This document shows, one piece after another, positions 15,461-24,675 of a stretch of 64,000 bases of DNA. Location of the stretch: NCBI GenBank assembly GCA_910574935.1, contig CAJTCU010000003.1, positions 1-64,000 of the forward strand, read 5' to 3'. The position numbers and the translations under genes are program-made. Below the pieces are notes generated by a model. The model was not told the DNA's origin. It worked only from the letters and a program-made list of their open reading frames with translations, and did not search any database. The DNA comes from Oscillospiraceae bacterium (GTDB lineage: Bacteria; Bacillota; Clostridia; Oscillospirales; Acutalibacteraceae). Numbering within the stretch: the first letter of the stretch is position 1; each line of letters begins with the position of its first letter.

Positions 15461-17797
15461 ATGGAGAAACAGATTCTGATACGTGCCGGGCTGAAACGCC
15501 ACCAGGATACACTTTGGGGTATATTCCTGCTGATAGCATTGATTGCCGCCGTCACCGGCACGGTGCTGACCCTGTGGGCCAATGCCGCTGCCCATGAGGA
15601 AGCCGGATTGACCCAGGCGGGCTTTGGTGAATTGACCGCCTGGATATCCGGCGGGGCAGATACGGAAGCAGAGATAACCGCTCTGGACGAAATAGACAGA
15701 GTGGAAACCCAGCGGTTAGTATTCACGAATTACACCGCCCTGGAGCAGGAATCAGACAGCGAGGGGCAGCTCATCCTCTATGAGCCGGAACGTGAACGCT
15801 ACCGCTTTTTCACCGATGATCTGTCCGGCTACCAGCCAGTGCCCGCAGATATCCGGCCTGGAGAAGTATACGTTTCCCCCTCGCTGGTGTCCATGTTCGG
15901 GCTGGGTATCGGAGACGAGATCACTTTCCCCATCGCCCGCTCCGGGCGGGATATGGTTCTGAAGGTAGCAGGCTTTTTTGAAGCCCCGGTGATGGGAAGC
16001 AGCATGATCGGCATGAAGGGCTTTCTCGTCTGTGAGAGCGACTATCAGGCTGCGCTGGATACCATCGCAAGTTCGGGCATTGATGCGCTGGCCCGCCAGG
16101 GCGCCATGCTCCACATTTTCCCCTGGGATGATCTGCCCACCGCCCAGCTGAACGCCATTTTGAATGAGCGCACCGGCCTTGCGAATTTTGTGGAGTTCAC
16201 TCACAGCCGGGAACCAATCTCCGGTTTCATGCTGGTGCTGCAAAACGCCTTTTCCGCGCTGTTTCTGGCCTTTGCCGCCGTGCTGCTTATGGCGGTATTG
16301 GCGGTGGCAGGGCACAGTATTTCTACCGCCATACGCGCTGAGTACAAGAACATGGGCATCCTCAAAACGGTTGGACTTACCACCACAGACCTACGCCTAG
16401 TACTGCTGGCGCAATACGGCGCGGCAGTCTTGGCAGGATCAGCGCTGGGTTTGATTCTGACTGCCCCCATCAGCTCTGCGGTCAGCAGTGCCACTGTGAC
16501 TACCACCGGCTTGAAGATACCTGCTGTTCTCCCTGTAAGCTGGCTGGCGGTCAGCTTTGGCGGGATACTGCTCCTGCTGGGCGGGTTTATTTACTGGCGG
16601 GCCGGGAAAATCGGCAAAGTCAGCCCCATGAGGGCGATTCGTGGGGAAATGGAAACATCAGACTCAAGCGGAAAGCCAGCCGTGCAAATTACTGAAAAAA
16701 CCCTCCCCTTGAGGCTGGCCCTCCGGCAGCTTTTGACCGGACGCAAAATGTATCTGGGTGCGCTGACTGTGGCGGCCCTGCTCTCCTTTTTCGCCGCCAT
16801 GATTGGCCGCATGGACGCCTGGCTCGGCCCGGACGGCAAGGGCATGATGGACGCTTTCAACCCCGCCGACCACGACCTGGGGGTGCAGATGTTCAGCGAA
16901 TCCACCATAGACAGCGCCGAGGAGATCGTGCGGCAGTTCAGCGGTATCACCGACACCTACCTGCTGGCTATGCCCAGCGTCAGCGTGAACGGCGTGGACT
17001 ACACCGCCAATGCCATCTCGGAGCCAGAACGCTTTCACATTTTGCAGGGCCGCGCCTGCACGGGCGGTAACGAAATCGTTCTGACCGAGTTTGTGGCAAG
17101 TGACCTGGGTGTGGGTATTGGCGATACAGTTACCGTCCGGGGCGACAAATCGAGCGGAGAGTACACCGTCAGCGGCATCTATTCCTGTGCTAACGATATG
17201 GGAGCCAATGTGGGGATAAGCCAGGCGGGCTACCTGCAAATAGGCCGGGACGACCCGCGCATCTGGTGCTGGCACTACTTTCTCAGCGACCCCAGCCAGA
17301 AGGCCGCCATCACTCAAGCGCTGGAGGTGCGGTTCGGCGGGGACGTCCATGTCCATGAGAATACCTGGCCGGGGCTGTTCGGCATTATCGCGGCTATGCG
17401 GGCGCTGGTGGCGGCGATGTACATTACCACAGCGGTGTTTATTCTTGTGGTCACGGTGCTGACCGGCGGGCGCGTCCTGTCGGCAGAACAGAGGGACATT
17501 GCCATCTATAAAGCCATAGGCTTTGCCGATTCTGTCCAGCGGCTGGCCTTTGCCCTACGTTTCGGGGTGACGGCGCTGATCGGCTCATTGGCAGGGACGG
17601 TACTCTCGGCGGCGCTGAGCGACCGTCTTGTCTCCGCAGTGATGAAGTTGGCGGGCATCAATAATTTTGCCTCCGGCGTAAGCTTTGGCGGCACCCTGCT
17701 GCCGGTTCTGGCCGTGACCCTGCTGTTCGCCGGGTTTGCATGGCTGGCGGCGGGGAAAATCAAGCGTGTGGCCATAACAAGCCTGATAAACGAATAA
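15461..17797 (+). CDS. ABC transporter permease, FtsX-like
   Basis: 778 residues from the ATG after the ATPase stop; a TTG nine codons earlier is less likely. The first membrane helix is near residues 18-40, a large extracytoplasmic domain follows, then three helices of an FtsX domain near 260-390 (ALFLAFAAVLLMAVLAV), a second extracytoplasmic domain, and a second FtsX domain at the C-terminus (AMYITTAVFILVVTVLTG). The double FtsX layout matches bacterial MacB-like exporters and bacitracin-type transporters. A lipoprotein gene follows 22 bp after the stop and may be a partner. Confidence 0.88.
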   Translation: MEKQILIRAGLKRHQDTLWGIFLLIALIAAVTGTVLTLWANAAAHEEAGLTQAGFGELTAWISGGADTEAEITALDEIDRVETQRLVFTNYTALEQESDSEGQLILYEPERERYRFFTDDLSGYQPVPADIRPGEVYVSPSLVSMFGLGIGDEITFPIARSGRDMVLKVAGFFEAPVMGSSMIGMKGFLVCESDYQAALDTIASSGIDALARQGAMLHIFPWDDLPTAQLNAILNERTGLANFVEFTHSREPISGFMLVLQNAFSALFLAFAAVLLMAVLAVAGHSISTAIRAEYKNMGILKTVGLTTTDLRLVLLAQYGAAVLAGSALGLILTAPISSAVSSATVTTTGLKIPAVLPVSWLAVSFGGILLLLGGFIYWRAGKIGKVSPMRAIRGEMETSDSSGKPAVQITEKTLPLRLALRQLLTGRKMYLGALTVAALLSFFAAMIGRMDAWLGPDGKGMMDAFNPADHDLGVQMFSESTIDSAEEIVRQFSGITDTYLLAMPSVSVNGVDYTANAISEPERFHILQGRACTGGNEIVLTEFVASDLGVGIGDTVTVRGDKSSGEYTVSGIYSCANDMGANVGISQAGYLQIGRDDPRIWCWHYFLSDPSQKAAITQALEVRFGGDVHVHENTWPGLFGIIAAMRALVAAMYITTAVFILVVTVLTGGRVLSAEQRDIAIYKAIGFADSVQRLAFALRFGVTALIGSLAGTVLSAALSDRLVSAVMKLAGINNFASGVSFGGTLLPVLAVTLLFAGFAWLAAGKIKRVAITSLINE

Positions 17798-17819
17798 TTT
17801 ATTGGAAAGGAACATCAAC

Positions 17820-18815
17820 ATGAAAAAAGTTCTTGTCTTTATTTGCCTGACCCTCTGTGCTTTAATTGCGGCAGGGTGTTCACAAACAGGGGACACAAGC
17901 TCTGCTCCGGTTTCAACAGCGGCTCCGGATTCTTCCGTCATGGAGGGCCAGCCAGAGAGCGCCCCAGAATCTGCCCCGGAAACCGCAAGCGCCACCACGC
18001 TTACCGTCCGCTTTGGCGACCAGGGCGCTCCCTTTACCATGCACCTCTACGACAACGACACCGCCGCGGCCATCGCCCGGCACGTGGGTACTGCCGACTG
18101 GCGGCTGCCCATCTACCACTACGATGACTTTGAAAACAGCGAGGTCATGCAGTATTACGACATCCCCAGCCGCTATGAGATCCCCTCGAACCCCGAAAAC
18201 ATCACCAGCGAAAAGGCCGGGGAGGTCTACTACTCCGAGCCCAACCGCATCGTGCTGTTTTACGGCGACGCACAGGTGAGCGGGGAATATACCCCGGTAG
18301 GCTATTTTGACGCCACGGAGGATTTTGTCCGGGCGGTGGAGGAAAACCCGGTGCTGGAGGGCTGGGGGAACAAGATCGTGCAGATCGCGCCCGGTTCGGA
18401 CGAGCCGGAGGTATCGCAAACATCCGTGATTACAACAGAAGAACAGGAGGAAAGCAACATGATTAACTTGCAGATTGGGGAACAGAATTTGACGGCAGAG
18501 CTGGCGGACAATTCCTCGGCGCAGGCTTTTGCCGACTTACTGGCCCGAGGGCCCATTACCATCCAGATGAGTGACTATGGCAGCTTTGAAAAAGTCGGCC
18601 CGCTGCCCACCAGCCTACCGGAGAACAACCGGCAGATCACTACCGAGCCGGGGGATATTATTTTGTATCAGGGCAACTCCATCACTGTGTACTATGACGT
18701 GAATACTTGGAATTTTACCCGGCTGGGGAGGGTGCAGGGGGTTACTCAGCAGGAGCTTAAGGACATTTTGGGCAAAGGGGATGTGGAGATCACGTTTACC
18801 CTTTCCAATTCATAA
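17820..18815 (+). CDS. Lipoprotein with two cyclophilin-like domains
   Basis: 331 residues. The signal peptide ends in lipobox LIAAGC (Cys near residue 20), followed by a Ser/Pro/Glu-rich linker. Domain 1 (about 55-190, TLTVRFGDQGAPFTMHL, ITSEKAGEVYYSEPNRIVLFYG in part) and domain 2 (about 214-331, INLQIGEQNLTAELADNSSA, EPGDIILYQGNSITVYYD) both match the cyclophilin-like fold (Cyclophil_like2). GGAAAGGA precedes the ATG; an upstream TTG is inside this box. The second domain has its own AGGAGG and ATG at 18459, in frame, suggesting an old gene fusion or an internal start. Function unknown; sits behind an ABC exporter. Confidence 0.85.
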   Translation: MKKVLVFICLTLCALIAAGCSQTGDTSSAPVSTAAPDSSVMEGQPESAPESAPETASATTLTVRFGDQGAPFTMHLYDNDTAAAIARHVGTADWRLPIYHYDDFENSEVMQYYDIPSRYEIPSNPENITSEKAGEVYYSEPNRIVLFYGDAQVSGEYTPVGYFDATEDFVRAVEENPVLEGWGNKIVQIAPGSDEPEVSQTSVITTEEQEESNMINLQIGEQNLTAELADNSSAQAFADLLARGPITIQMSDYGSFEKVGPLPTSLPENNRQITTEPGDIILYQGNSITVYYDVNTWNFTRLGRVQGVTQQELKDILGKGDVEITFTLSNS

Positions 18816-18819
18816 CAAG

Positions 18820-19391
18820 ATGGGATTCTTTTGCAAAAACTGTTTTACACTATTTTCGCTAATTGGTTTGTTGCTTACAGGTTGCGGGCAGTCTGCTTAA
18901 CCCAACAGCAGCACGCCTACGCCAGTTGTGACCATAGCGCCGGAATCTTCACTGCCAGGCCCCGCCGCCCCGGAGGAATCTGCTGTGCCAAGCTCTGTGG
19001 AGCCCTTTTCCAGCGAAACGCCAACAGCGGATACCAACACCGTGGTCTCCGCTGCTCCTGACCACGGATATCAGCCCTGCCGGAATGTTGGCAGTTTATG
19101 CGGCGTTGGGGTGGCCGCCCACCGGCAAGGTAGCCGTGAAACTTTCCACTGGCGAACCGCCCGCCAGTAACTAACTGCGGCCCGAACTGATAAAAGATGT
19201 AGTGGATGAGGTTCCGGGCACCATCGTGGAGTGCAACACCGCTTACGGTGGTTCCCGCGCCCAGACTGCCATGCACTACCAAGTGGCAAAAGACCATGGC
19301 TTTACGGATATTGCGGACTTCCAGATTTTGGACGAGGCGGGCTCTATAACTTTTCCGGTCAGCGGCGGTTCCCGCCTTACAGAGAATTACT
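18820..19391 (+). pseudogene. Decayed DUF362 lipoprotein
   Basis: Begins MGFFCKNC and a signal peptide with lipobox LLLTGC, then a TAA at codon 26, a Pro/Ser-rich linker still in frame, a frameshift near 19085, a second TAA after GEPPASN, and finally an intact stretch IVECNTAYGGSRAQTAMH and DHGFTDIADFQILDEAG typical of DUF362 (iron-sulfur/corrinoid-related) proteins. Similarity ends near 19391, where a different gene fragment starts. Confidence 0.7.
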
Positions 19392-19467
19392 TCTCCCAGA
19401 GGGAGCCGCAAAGCGCCGCCACAGTCTGCACCGGGGACAGTTCGCCACAACCCAGATAGACCGTACC

Positions 19468-19902
19468 ATGCCGGTCGATCCCCGAGAAAGCGCCTTTTTG
19501 GATATTGGCTGTGAAAAAGGTATGTGCTTAAAATGTGCGGCGGAGGTTGGCTATAAAAAGGTCGCGGGGATTGAGTTAGACAGGCATCTGCTGGATATTG
19601 CCCATCAAAACTTGGAAAAGTTGAACATTAAGGCAGATTGCTATTATGCCAGCGCCGAGAATTTTCTCAACTATGCGGACTATGATGTATTCTACTTTTA
19701 TAATCCCTTTGGAGAGAAGGTATTTCAACAAGTAATCGAAAAAATCCTGATCAGCAAAGGCAGGCGGAACCGGGATATCTGGATTATTTATTACCACCCT
19801 GTTTATGGCCATCTTTTTCGTAAGGCCGGGTTTGCTCTGCACAACGAAATTTGTGACAGCACACGGGATACCACCGCCCGAATCTATCACTACCCCAAAT
19901 AG
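19468..19902 (+). pseudogene. Class I SAM-dependent methyltransferase lacking its N-terminus
   Basis: 144 codons from MPVDPRESAFLDIGCEKG. Motif I is DIGCEKG, followed by VAGIELDRHLLDIA (motif II acid) and YDVFYFYNPFGEKV (motif IV). The N-terminal cap of this methyltransferase type is missing: upstream frame content belongs to the DUF362 remnant. There is no ribosome binding site before the ATG. Could be weakly translated, but more likely a remnant. Confidence 0.6.
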
Positions 19903-19947
19903 TTTTCAGGCATTGCTGATAAACGATATCCAAGAACGGAATGAACG

Positions 19948-20271
19948 ATCATAAAGAAAATAACAGCTCTTTTTCTTGTTGTATTGGCCCTGCTCCTGCT
20001 GAACGCCTGCGCCGGGGGCAGTGCGCCCAGCAGCTCCATACCCGTCCCTGACAGCACAGAACCCCGGCAGCGCGGTTTCCTCACAGCCAGCACACGGGAA
20101 CCAACTGCCCCACCAGCCCCTTCAGCAACGCCAGAACCGGCGTCGGAACCTATCTCCCGGCCAAGAACCGCCCCCGGAGCCGGAAAGCGGCAGCAGGGTG
20201 CTGGTGGGGTCACACGGGCTGCTGTGGAAGACCGCTTACCACAAGGAATATTCCGACCGGACCAAATATAG
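19948..20271 (+). pseudogene. Decayed lipoprotein gene
   Basis: The frame has a signal peptide with lipobox (ALFLVVLALLLLNAC), then a Pro/Ser/Thr-rich linker as in the two lipoproteins upstream, and ends in an Arg-rich frame without domain similarity. The expected start codon reads ATC. Probably the 5' stump of a flavodoxin-type or DUF362-type lipoprotein. Confidence 0.5.
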
Positions 20272-20499
20272 GTCTCCCTGCCCATCCTTGTGAAATAGGT
20301 TTTCCTCAAAAAATAAGAAATACCGCAGCCTGTCCTCCTTCACACTGGGGATTCCATAAATCAGACGATTAACCACCTGAAATTGGTCTTCCAGCACATC
20401 TATATTGGCAACGGAAAACCGGAACATTTTATGCTGGCTACAGGGCTCCGCTCCGTCCAGCCAAAATAAGTAAGAGCTGTACACTTCCTCCGCGGTCAT
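20236..20499 (-). CDS. Small protein of unknown function in the Spo0A-C operon
   Basis: 87 residues, acidic and aromatic-rich (VYSSYLFWLDGAEPC; RLRYFLFFEENLFHKDGQGD). It overlaps the preceding gene by 4 bp (ATGA), so the two are translationally coupled. No membrane segment or recognisable motif. Function unknown; coupling suggests a partner of the Spo0A-C-like protein. Confidence 0.6.
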   Translation of the reverse strand: MTAEEVYSSYLFWLDGAEPCSQHKMFRFSVANIDVLEDQFQVVNRLIYGIPSVKEDRLRYFLFFEENLFHKDGQGDLYLVRSEYSLW

Positions 20500-20981
20500 A
20501 CAGCATTCACGCTTTCTTCCAAAAATGTCTGGCTTAGGCGGGCAAGGTTGTCCAGCGGAATGGCCAGGCAGGGTCTGCCGTCTGGCATTGCCACTACAAA
20601 TGGTTCAAGGGTACCGGGCAGCACACGCAGCAGGGTCGCGTCTGCCTGGTACCCTGCCCGCCGGTTGATATAACCGCCCATGGTGTATACAAAGTCCTTT
20701 GCAGATGGCTTTTCTACCACTGGGTAGCCGTAAAACTGGTCAAACAGCCGCTGGTTTTCCGGCCTGTCCCACAGCGTCTCTACCGCCCGTGCCAAAGTGC
20801 GCTGAATCGCCTGGCTATTGGTTTCTTGAGCGGATTTTAAGAGAGTCTGGCAGAACACATCGAAGGTGGGGAAATTCGGGTGCAGCACAGACGCTTCTTG
20901 AATGGCCAGACAAAGAAGCTGATACCCCTTGCTGCTTCTGCGCATAGCGAAATTGGACATAATAAATTCTTCGGCCAACAT
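20496..20981 (-). CDS. Protein with a Spo0A C-terminal-like DNA-binding domain
   Basis: 161 residues. Residues about 12-75 (RRSSKGYQLLCLAIQEASVL, TNSQAIQRTLARAVETLWD) fit the Spo0A_C helix-turn-helix domain, but there is no receiver domain. Residues about 95-155 form a second small domain (GTLEPFVVAMPDGRPCLAIP) of unknown type. AAAGGA precedes the ATG. A sequence fitting the 0A box stands 75 bp upstream of the start. It may read or modulate sporulation-type regulation; full-length spo0A itself is not in this window. Confidence 0.7.
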   Translation of the reverse strand: MLAEEFIMSNFAMRRSSKGYQLLCLAIQEASVLHPNFPTFDVFCQTLLKSAQETNSQAIQRTLARAVETLWDRPENQRLFDQFYGYPVVEKPSAKDFVYTMGGYINRRAGYQADATLLRVLPGTLEPFVVAMPDGRPCLAIPLDNLARLSQTFLEESVNAV

Positions 20982-21055
20982 AGATCTCGTCCTTTCTACA
21001 AATTTTCCCGTAGATCATTTATTATCATAAACTAAAATTTGGAAAAACGGAGTGT

Positions 21056-21064
21056 TTTGACAAA
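21056..21064. promoter_or_regulatory. Candidate 0A box
   Basis: On the minus strand this reads TTTGTCAAA, matching the Spo0A-box consensus TTTGTCRAA at all positions. It lies upstream of the gene for a Spo0A_C-domain protein. A 9-mer is short, so chance occurrence is possible. Confidence 0.4.
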
Positions 21065-21245
21065 AATTGACAGTTTTTGGATAAAAAAAGACAATTTGCC
21101 AGAATGTTCGAGCAGAAACACGTGGGGTGTACCGCTTATGCATTATATCCAGCGCCCCTGCCTCCCCTCTTCCCCGCCCTGAATGCCTGGCGTCCTATTG
21201 ACCCCTGCTCCCAAAGGGTGTATGATCAAATAATATTCCCCCTGC

Positions 21246-21277
21246 TGTAACGTTTCCCTTTTTCCCCTGTCCTATAG
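21246..21277 (+). promoter_or_regulatory. Candidate ECF-type promoter
   Basis: TGTAACG at 21246-21252 and CCTATAG ending at 21277 have the AAC-type -35 and spacing used by group-IV sigma factors, about 70 bp before the sigma gene; self-activation is the likely meaning. Confidence 0.5.
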
Positions 21278-21350
21278 TTGAAGCAGTTCAAAATCGGCAG
21301 GTACCGATTTTTGAATGCGCTTACTCTATAAGCAAAGGAGGCGACCCCAA

Positions 21351-21839
21351 ATGACCAGCTTCGACCAGGTATACGCCGAATACTTTCACACTGTATACAG
21401 CTACGCCCTGCGGCTAACCCGTGACCCCGCCCTGGCTGAAGAGGTGACCCAGGAGACCTTCTTTAAGGCCCTAAAAAGCATCGACCGCTTTCGCGGCGAC
21501 TGCCAGCTGCGGGTGTGGCTGTGCCAGATTGCCAAAAACACCTATTACTCTCTACTGGAAAAGCGAGACTTCTCCAGCCAAGAGCCCCCAAAGGACTGGC
21601 CCGACCCCATGAGCCTGGAAGAACGCTTTGCCGACCGAGAGACTGCCCTGGCGGTGCACAGGGTCCTGCACCAGCTGGAAGAGCCTTTTCGGGAGGTATT
21701 CTGGCTGAGGGCCCTGGGGGAGCTGCCCTTTGCCCAAATTGCCGGGCTCTTTGGCAAATCCGAGAGCTGGGCCCGGGTCACTTACCACCGGGCACGGCTA
21801 AAACTGCTGGAAAAGCTGAAGGACCAAGAATTTTTTTAA
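21351..21839 (+). CDS. ECF-family RNA polymerase sigma factor
   Basis: 162 residues from the ATG after AAAGGAGG. Region 2 is seen in VYAEYFHTVYSYALRLTRDP and DPALAEEVTQETFFKALKS; region 4 in FREVFWLRALGELPFAQIAG and GKSESWARVTYHRARLKL. Between them is a short acidic linker. The anti-sigma gene starts 15 bp downstream. It would redirect RNA polymerase to stress or envelope genes when the anti-sigma releases it. Confidence 0.93.
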   Translation: MTSFDQVYAEYFHTVYSYALRLTRDPALAEEVTQETFFKALKSIDRFRGDCQLRVWLCQIAKNTYYSLLEKRDFSSQEPPKDWPDPMSLEERFADRETALAVHRVLHQLEEPFREVFWLRALGELPFAQIAGLFGKSESWARVTYHRARLKLLEKLKDQEFF

Positions 21840-21854
21840 GAAAGGAGCCTTTTT

Positions 21855-22610
21855 ATGAATTATCCCTGTGAGCTCATCCGTGATCTGCTGCCCCTTTACC
21901 ACGACGGCGTGTGTTCCCCTGCCTCTACCACTGCGGTCGAAGAGCACCTGGCCGCCTGCCAGGGCTGCCAGGCTGTTCACCAGGGGCTGCTGCAAGCGGA
22001 ACAGGTGGCCCCTGCCCTACCCATGGAACCCCTGGCCGACTCCCTAAAAAAAGTAAAAAAGAAGGTCAACCGCCGGGTGCTGGGGGGCTGCGCCCTGGTC
22101 CTTCTGGTGGCGGGCCTGGCCGTGGGCGTGGGCATGTGGCTGAACGTGGCCACCATTTCGGTGCCAGAGGACGCCGTGACCGCCCAGCTGATAGAAGGGG
22201 AGGACGGCCCCTGTGTTCAGGTGGTGCTGGACCAGGACTATGCCTACACCGGGCTGGGGGCCACCTCCCGCACCGCGCCCGGCCGGGAAGGGGAGGCCTA
22301 TACCTTCTTCTTTGTGCGCATTACCCTATGGGACGCCTTTATCCGGAACTTCCAGGAGGAGCAGCACCCCACAGTGGACCTGAAATTTGACTTTACGCTG
22401 CCCCTTATCGATGACTTTTACGTATATCTCCCATCGGGCACGAAGGAGGAGTCGGTAGAGACCACCCGGTTCTACTTTGTGCCCGAGTACAGCCGCCTGC
22501 CCGAAAGAACGTGGAAGGGCACGGAAGCTGTGAACGGCATGGAGGGGCTGTCGCCGGAGGAGCTGGAGCGGTTCATCCAGGAAAACGCCATCCTGCTGTG
22601 GGAAAAATAA
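21855..22610 (+). CDS. Membrane anti-sigma factor with zinc-finger N-terminus
   Basis: 251 residues. Residues 5-38 hold a ZAS-type zinc motif with H31-x3-C35-x2-C38 and an upstream Cys (C5), which binds the sigma factor. Residues about 76-98 are a membrane helix (VLGGCALVLLVAGLAVGVGM), and the remainder is extracytoplasmic, a sensing domain of no recognised family (VQVVLDQDYAYTG; DDFYVYLPSGTKEE). AAAGGAG precedes the ATG. Forms a two-gene unit with the upstream ECF sigma factor. Confidence 0.88.
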   Translation: MNYPCELIRDLLPLYHDGVCSPASTTAVEEHLAACQGCQAVHQGLLQAEQVAPALPMEPLADSLKKVKKKVNRRVLGGCALVLLVAGLAVGVGMWLNVATISVPEDAVTAQLIEGEDGPCVQVVLDQDYAYTGLGATSRTAPGREGEAYTFFFVRITLWDAFIRNFQEEQHPTVDLKFDFTLPLIDDFYVYLPSGTKEESVETTRFYFVPEYSRLPERTWKGTEAVNGMEGLSPEELERFIQENAILLWEK

Positions 22611-22778
22611 CCTGGCCCCGGGAAACGCCGGTAAAAAGGGGGCACGTGGACCGGCCCCTTTCCGTGAACTAAGAATCGCAAACCTGCCCACAAAACAGTG
22701 AAGAACCCAAACTCCCCCATCGCTTGATAGCAGCGCGTTCCCCTTCCACTGTTTGGAGGAACCACTGGTAAGCAAAAA

Positions 22779-22808
22779 GAGCCTTCCCGAGCACGGGAGG
22801 CTCTTTTT
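22779..22808 (+). terminator. Terminator of the sigma/anti-sigma unit
   Basis: Stem GAGCCTTCCCG with CGGGAGGCTC (one bulge), loop AGCA, then five T. The 170 bp between it and the anti-sigma stop hold no gene, nor do the 240 bp after it up to the convergent NYN gene. Confidence 0.85.
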
Positions 22809-23047
22809 ATACCTATTATCTTTGGTATCATTTTTTCCTGATAAGAACCTTCCTTCTGGGAACCTCTCTGGTAGCAGCCACTGTTTCGGGTCTACGGAAA
22901 CACACGGGGTTTTTAACGGCACGTACCGGGCCCCTTTCCAGAGCCGACATCTTTTGGCAAGTGCGGTCCCAACCCCCGCGTCCTTTGAGCGGGTGGATAA
23001 AACCATTTCTCTCGCTTTACTGTTCCCTATCTACTTTTGGCCTATGC

Positions 23048-23875
23048 TCACTTCAGCCTCACGTACATCTGGGGCGAGCCCCCCTCTTTCCGCTGAGACT
23101 TAATTTCAAACATATCCAGCGAGTCCAAAAAGGGCGTTAGCTTGGAAAAGCCAAAGTTCCGCACGTCAAAGTCTGGGTAGCGCTTGCCCAGGATGTTCCC
23201 CACTTTGCCAATAAAAATCCAGTTGTCCTCGTCGGAATTTTCCCGTACAATGCTGCGCAGGGCCCGCCGGATGGTGCGCAGGCTGGTCTTTGGCTCCTCC
23301 CGGTCCTCCTGGTCCTTTTGGGCCTCCTCTTTCGCTTTTGTTGGTTTGGCCGAAGTCTTGCGGGTAGTCTTTTTCTGGGCCGAGGCTTTCTTTGCGGGCT
23401 CGGCCCTAACCGGTTCTTCAGGTTCCTCGTCGTCCGCGGCTGATAGGATGTCTAAATATTTAAACTTATTGCAGGCGGAAATGAAAGAATTTGGCGTCTT
23501 ACTTTCACCCATGCCAATCACGGTCATGCCGCTCTCCCGCAGGCGGGCGGCCAGCCGGGTAAAGTCGCTGTCAGAAGAGACCAGACAAAAGCCCTCCACC
23601 TGGCCGGAGTAGAGGATGTCCATCGCGTCAATGATCATGGCAGAGTCTGTGGCGTTCTTGCCTGTGGTATAGCTGTACTGCTGTATGGGCAGCACGGAAT
23701 TGTCCAGCAGGGCACTTTTCCAAGAGACCAGGGCGGGGTTGGTCCAGTCGCCATAAATGCGCTTATAAGTAGCCACCCCGTCCTTAGAGATCTCGTCTAA
23801 AATCAACTTGATATACCGCACCGACACGTTGTCCGCGTCGATCAAAACAGCAAAGCGGCTATCGCTAGCCATCAT
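23048..23875 (-). CDS. NYN-domain ribonuclease-like protein with OST-HTH domain
   Basis: 275 residues (the second of two adjacent ATGs fits the GGGGGAG box better). Residues 1-150 are a NYN/PIN-like domain: FAVLIDADNVS with the first acidic residues, NATDSAMIIDAMDILY, and CLVSSDSDFTRLA with two catalytic Asp. A Lys/Ala/Glu-rich linker of about 55 residues follows, then an OST-HTH/LOTUS-type RNA-binding domain (EDNWIFIGKVGNILGKRYPD FDVRN in part). Same layout as LabA-like proteins; it is predicted to act on RNA. Confidence 0.88.
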   Translation of the reverse strand: MMASDSRFAVLIDADNVSVRYIKLILDEISKDGVATYKRIYGDWTNPALVSWKSALLDNSVLPIQQYSYTTGKNATDSAMIIDAMDILYSGQVEGFCLVSSDSDFTRLAARLRESGMTVIGMGESKTPNSFISACNKFKYLDILSAADDEEPEEPVRAEPAKKASAQKKTTRKTSAKPTKAKEEAQKDQEDREEPKTSLRTIRRALRSIVRENSDEDNWIFIGKVGNILGKRYPDFDVRNFGFSKLTPFLDSLDMFEIKSQRKEGGSPQMYVRLK

Positions 23876-23884
23876 ACTCCCCCT

Positions 23885-24454
23885 TTATAGGCCGATTTCC
23901 TCATGATTTTCCCGCATCCCCTGGATGCACTCTTCAATAACCTGGTCCAGCTCTGCCCCCAGGCGGGCACAGCCGTCCAGGATCAGCTGTCTATCTACCC
24001 CAGCGGCAAACTTTTTATCTTTGAACTTCTTTTTCACGCTCTTCACTTCCAGGTCCACCACAGACTTAGAGGGCCGCATAATGGCCGTGGCATTAATAAG
24101 TCCGCTGAGCTCGTCAATGGTGTACAGCACTTTTTCCATATAGAGCTGCGGCTCCACATCGCTAACCAAGCCATAGCCATGGCTGACCACCGCATGGATG
24201 AAAGCCTCGTCATACCCGGCTTTTTGCAGGATCTCCACCGCCTTCTTGCAGTGTTCGTCTGGGTACTTCTCATAATCCACGTCATGCAGCAGGCCCACGC
24301 ATCCCCAATATTCCTGGCCCTCAGGGGCTTTCTCCTCTCCGGCAGCCTGGGCATAATGGCGCATAATGGCCTCTACCTGCATCCCATGGCGGACCAGGGC
24401 CTCGTTTTCGTTATATTCCCGCAAAAGAGCCAGCGCTTTCTGGCGCATAAGCAT
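23885..24454 (-). CDS. HD-domain phosphohydrolase
   Basis: 189 residues; the third codon is also a Met with better spacing to AAAGGAAG. Metal ligands are visible: H in LVRHGMQVEA, HD in GLLHDVDYEKYP, H in AVVSHGYG and D in TIDELSGLI. The family of cytoplasmic HDIG-like hydrolases includes nucleotidases and uncharacterised enzymes; the substrate is unknown. It ends 9 bp before the NYN gene and is probably cotranscribed. Confidence 0.85.
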   Translation of the reverse strand: MLMRQKALALLREYNENEALVRHGMQVEAIMRHYAQAAGEEKAPEGQEYWGCVGLLHDVDYEKYPDEHCKKAVEILQKAGYDEAFIHAVVSHGYGLVSDVEPQLYMEKVLYTIDELSGLINATAIMRPSKSVVDLEVKSVKKKFKDKKFAAGVDRQLILDGCARLGAELDQVIEECIQGMRENHEEIGL

Positions 24455-24675
24455 CTTCCTTTCCTTTTTGTTTATCCATGGCTTTCGCCTTGTCAGAACA
24501 ACAGGGCCTTCTGGCCCCCTCTCTCACTGACCGCCCAGGACCCCTGTGTTCTTGCCGGGTCTCTTTTCCCGCCTGTCTTTTATTGCTTCGAGGCAGAGGG
24601 TAACTGGTGGGGCCAAAAAAGCCGGAGGAACAGATCTTGGAGTTTCTTTGAACAGAGGGTGGGGCCCGCGCCCCA

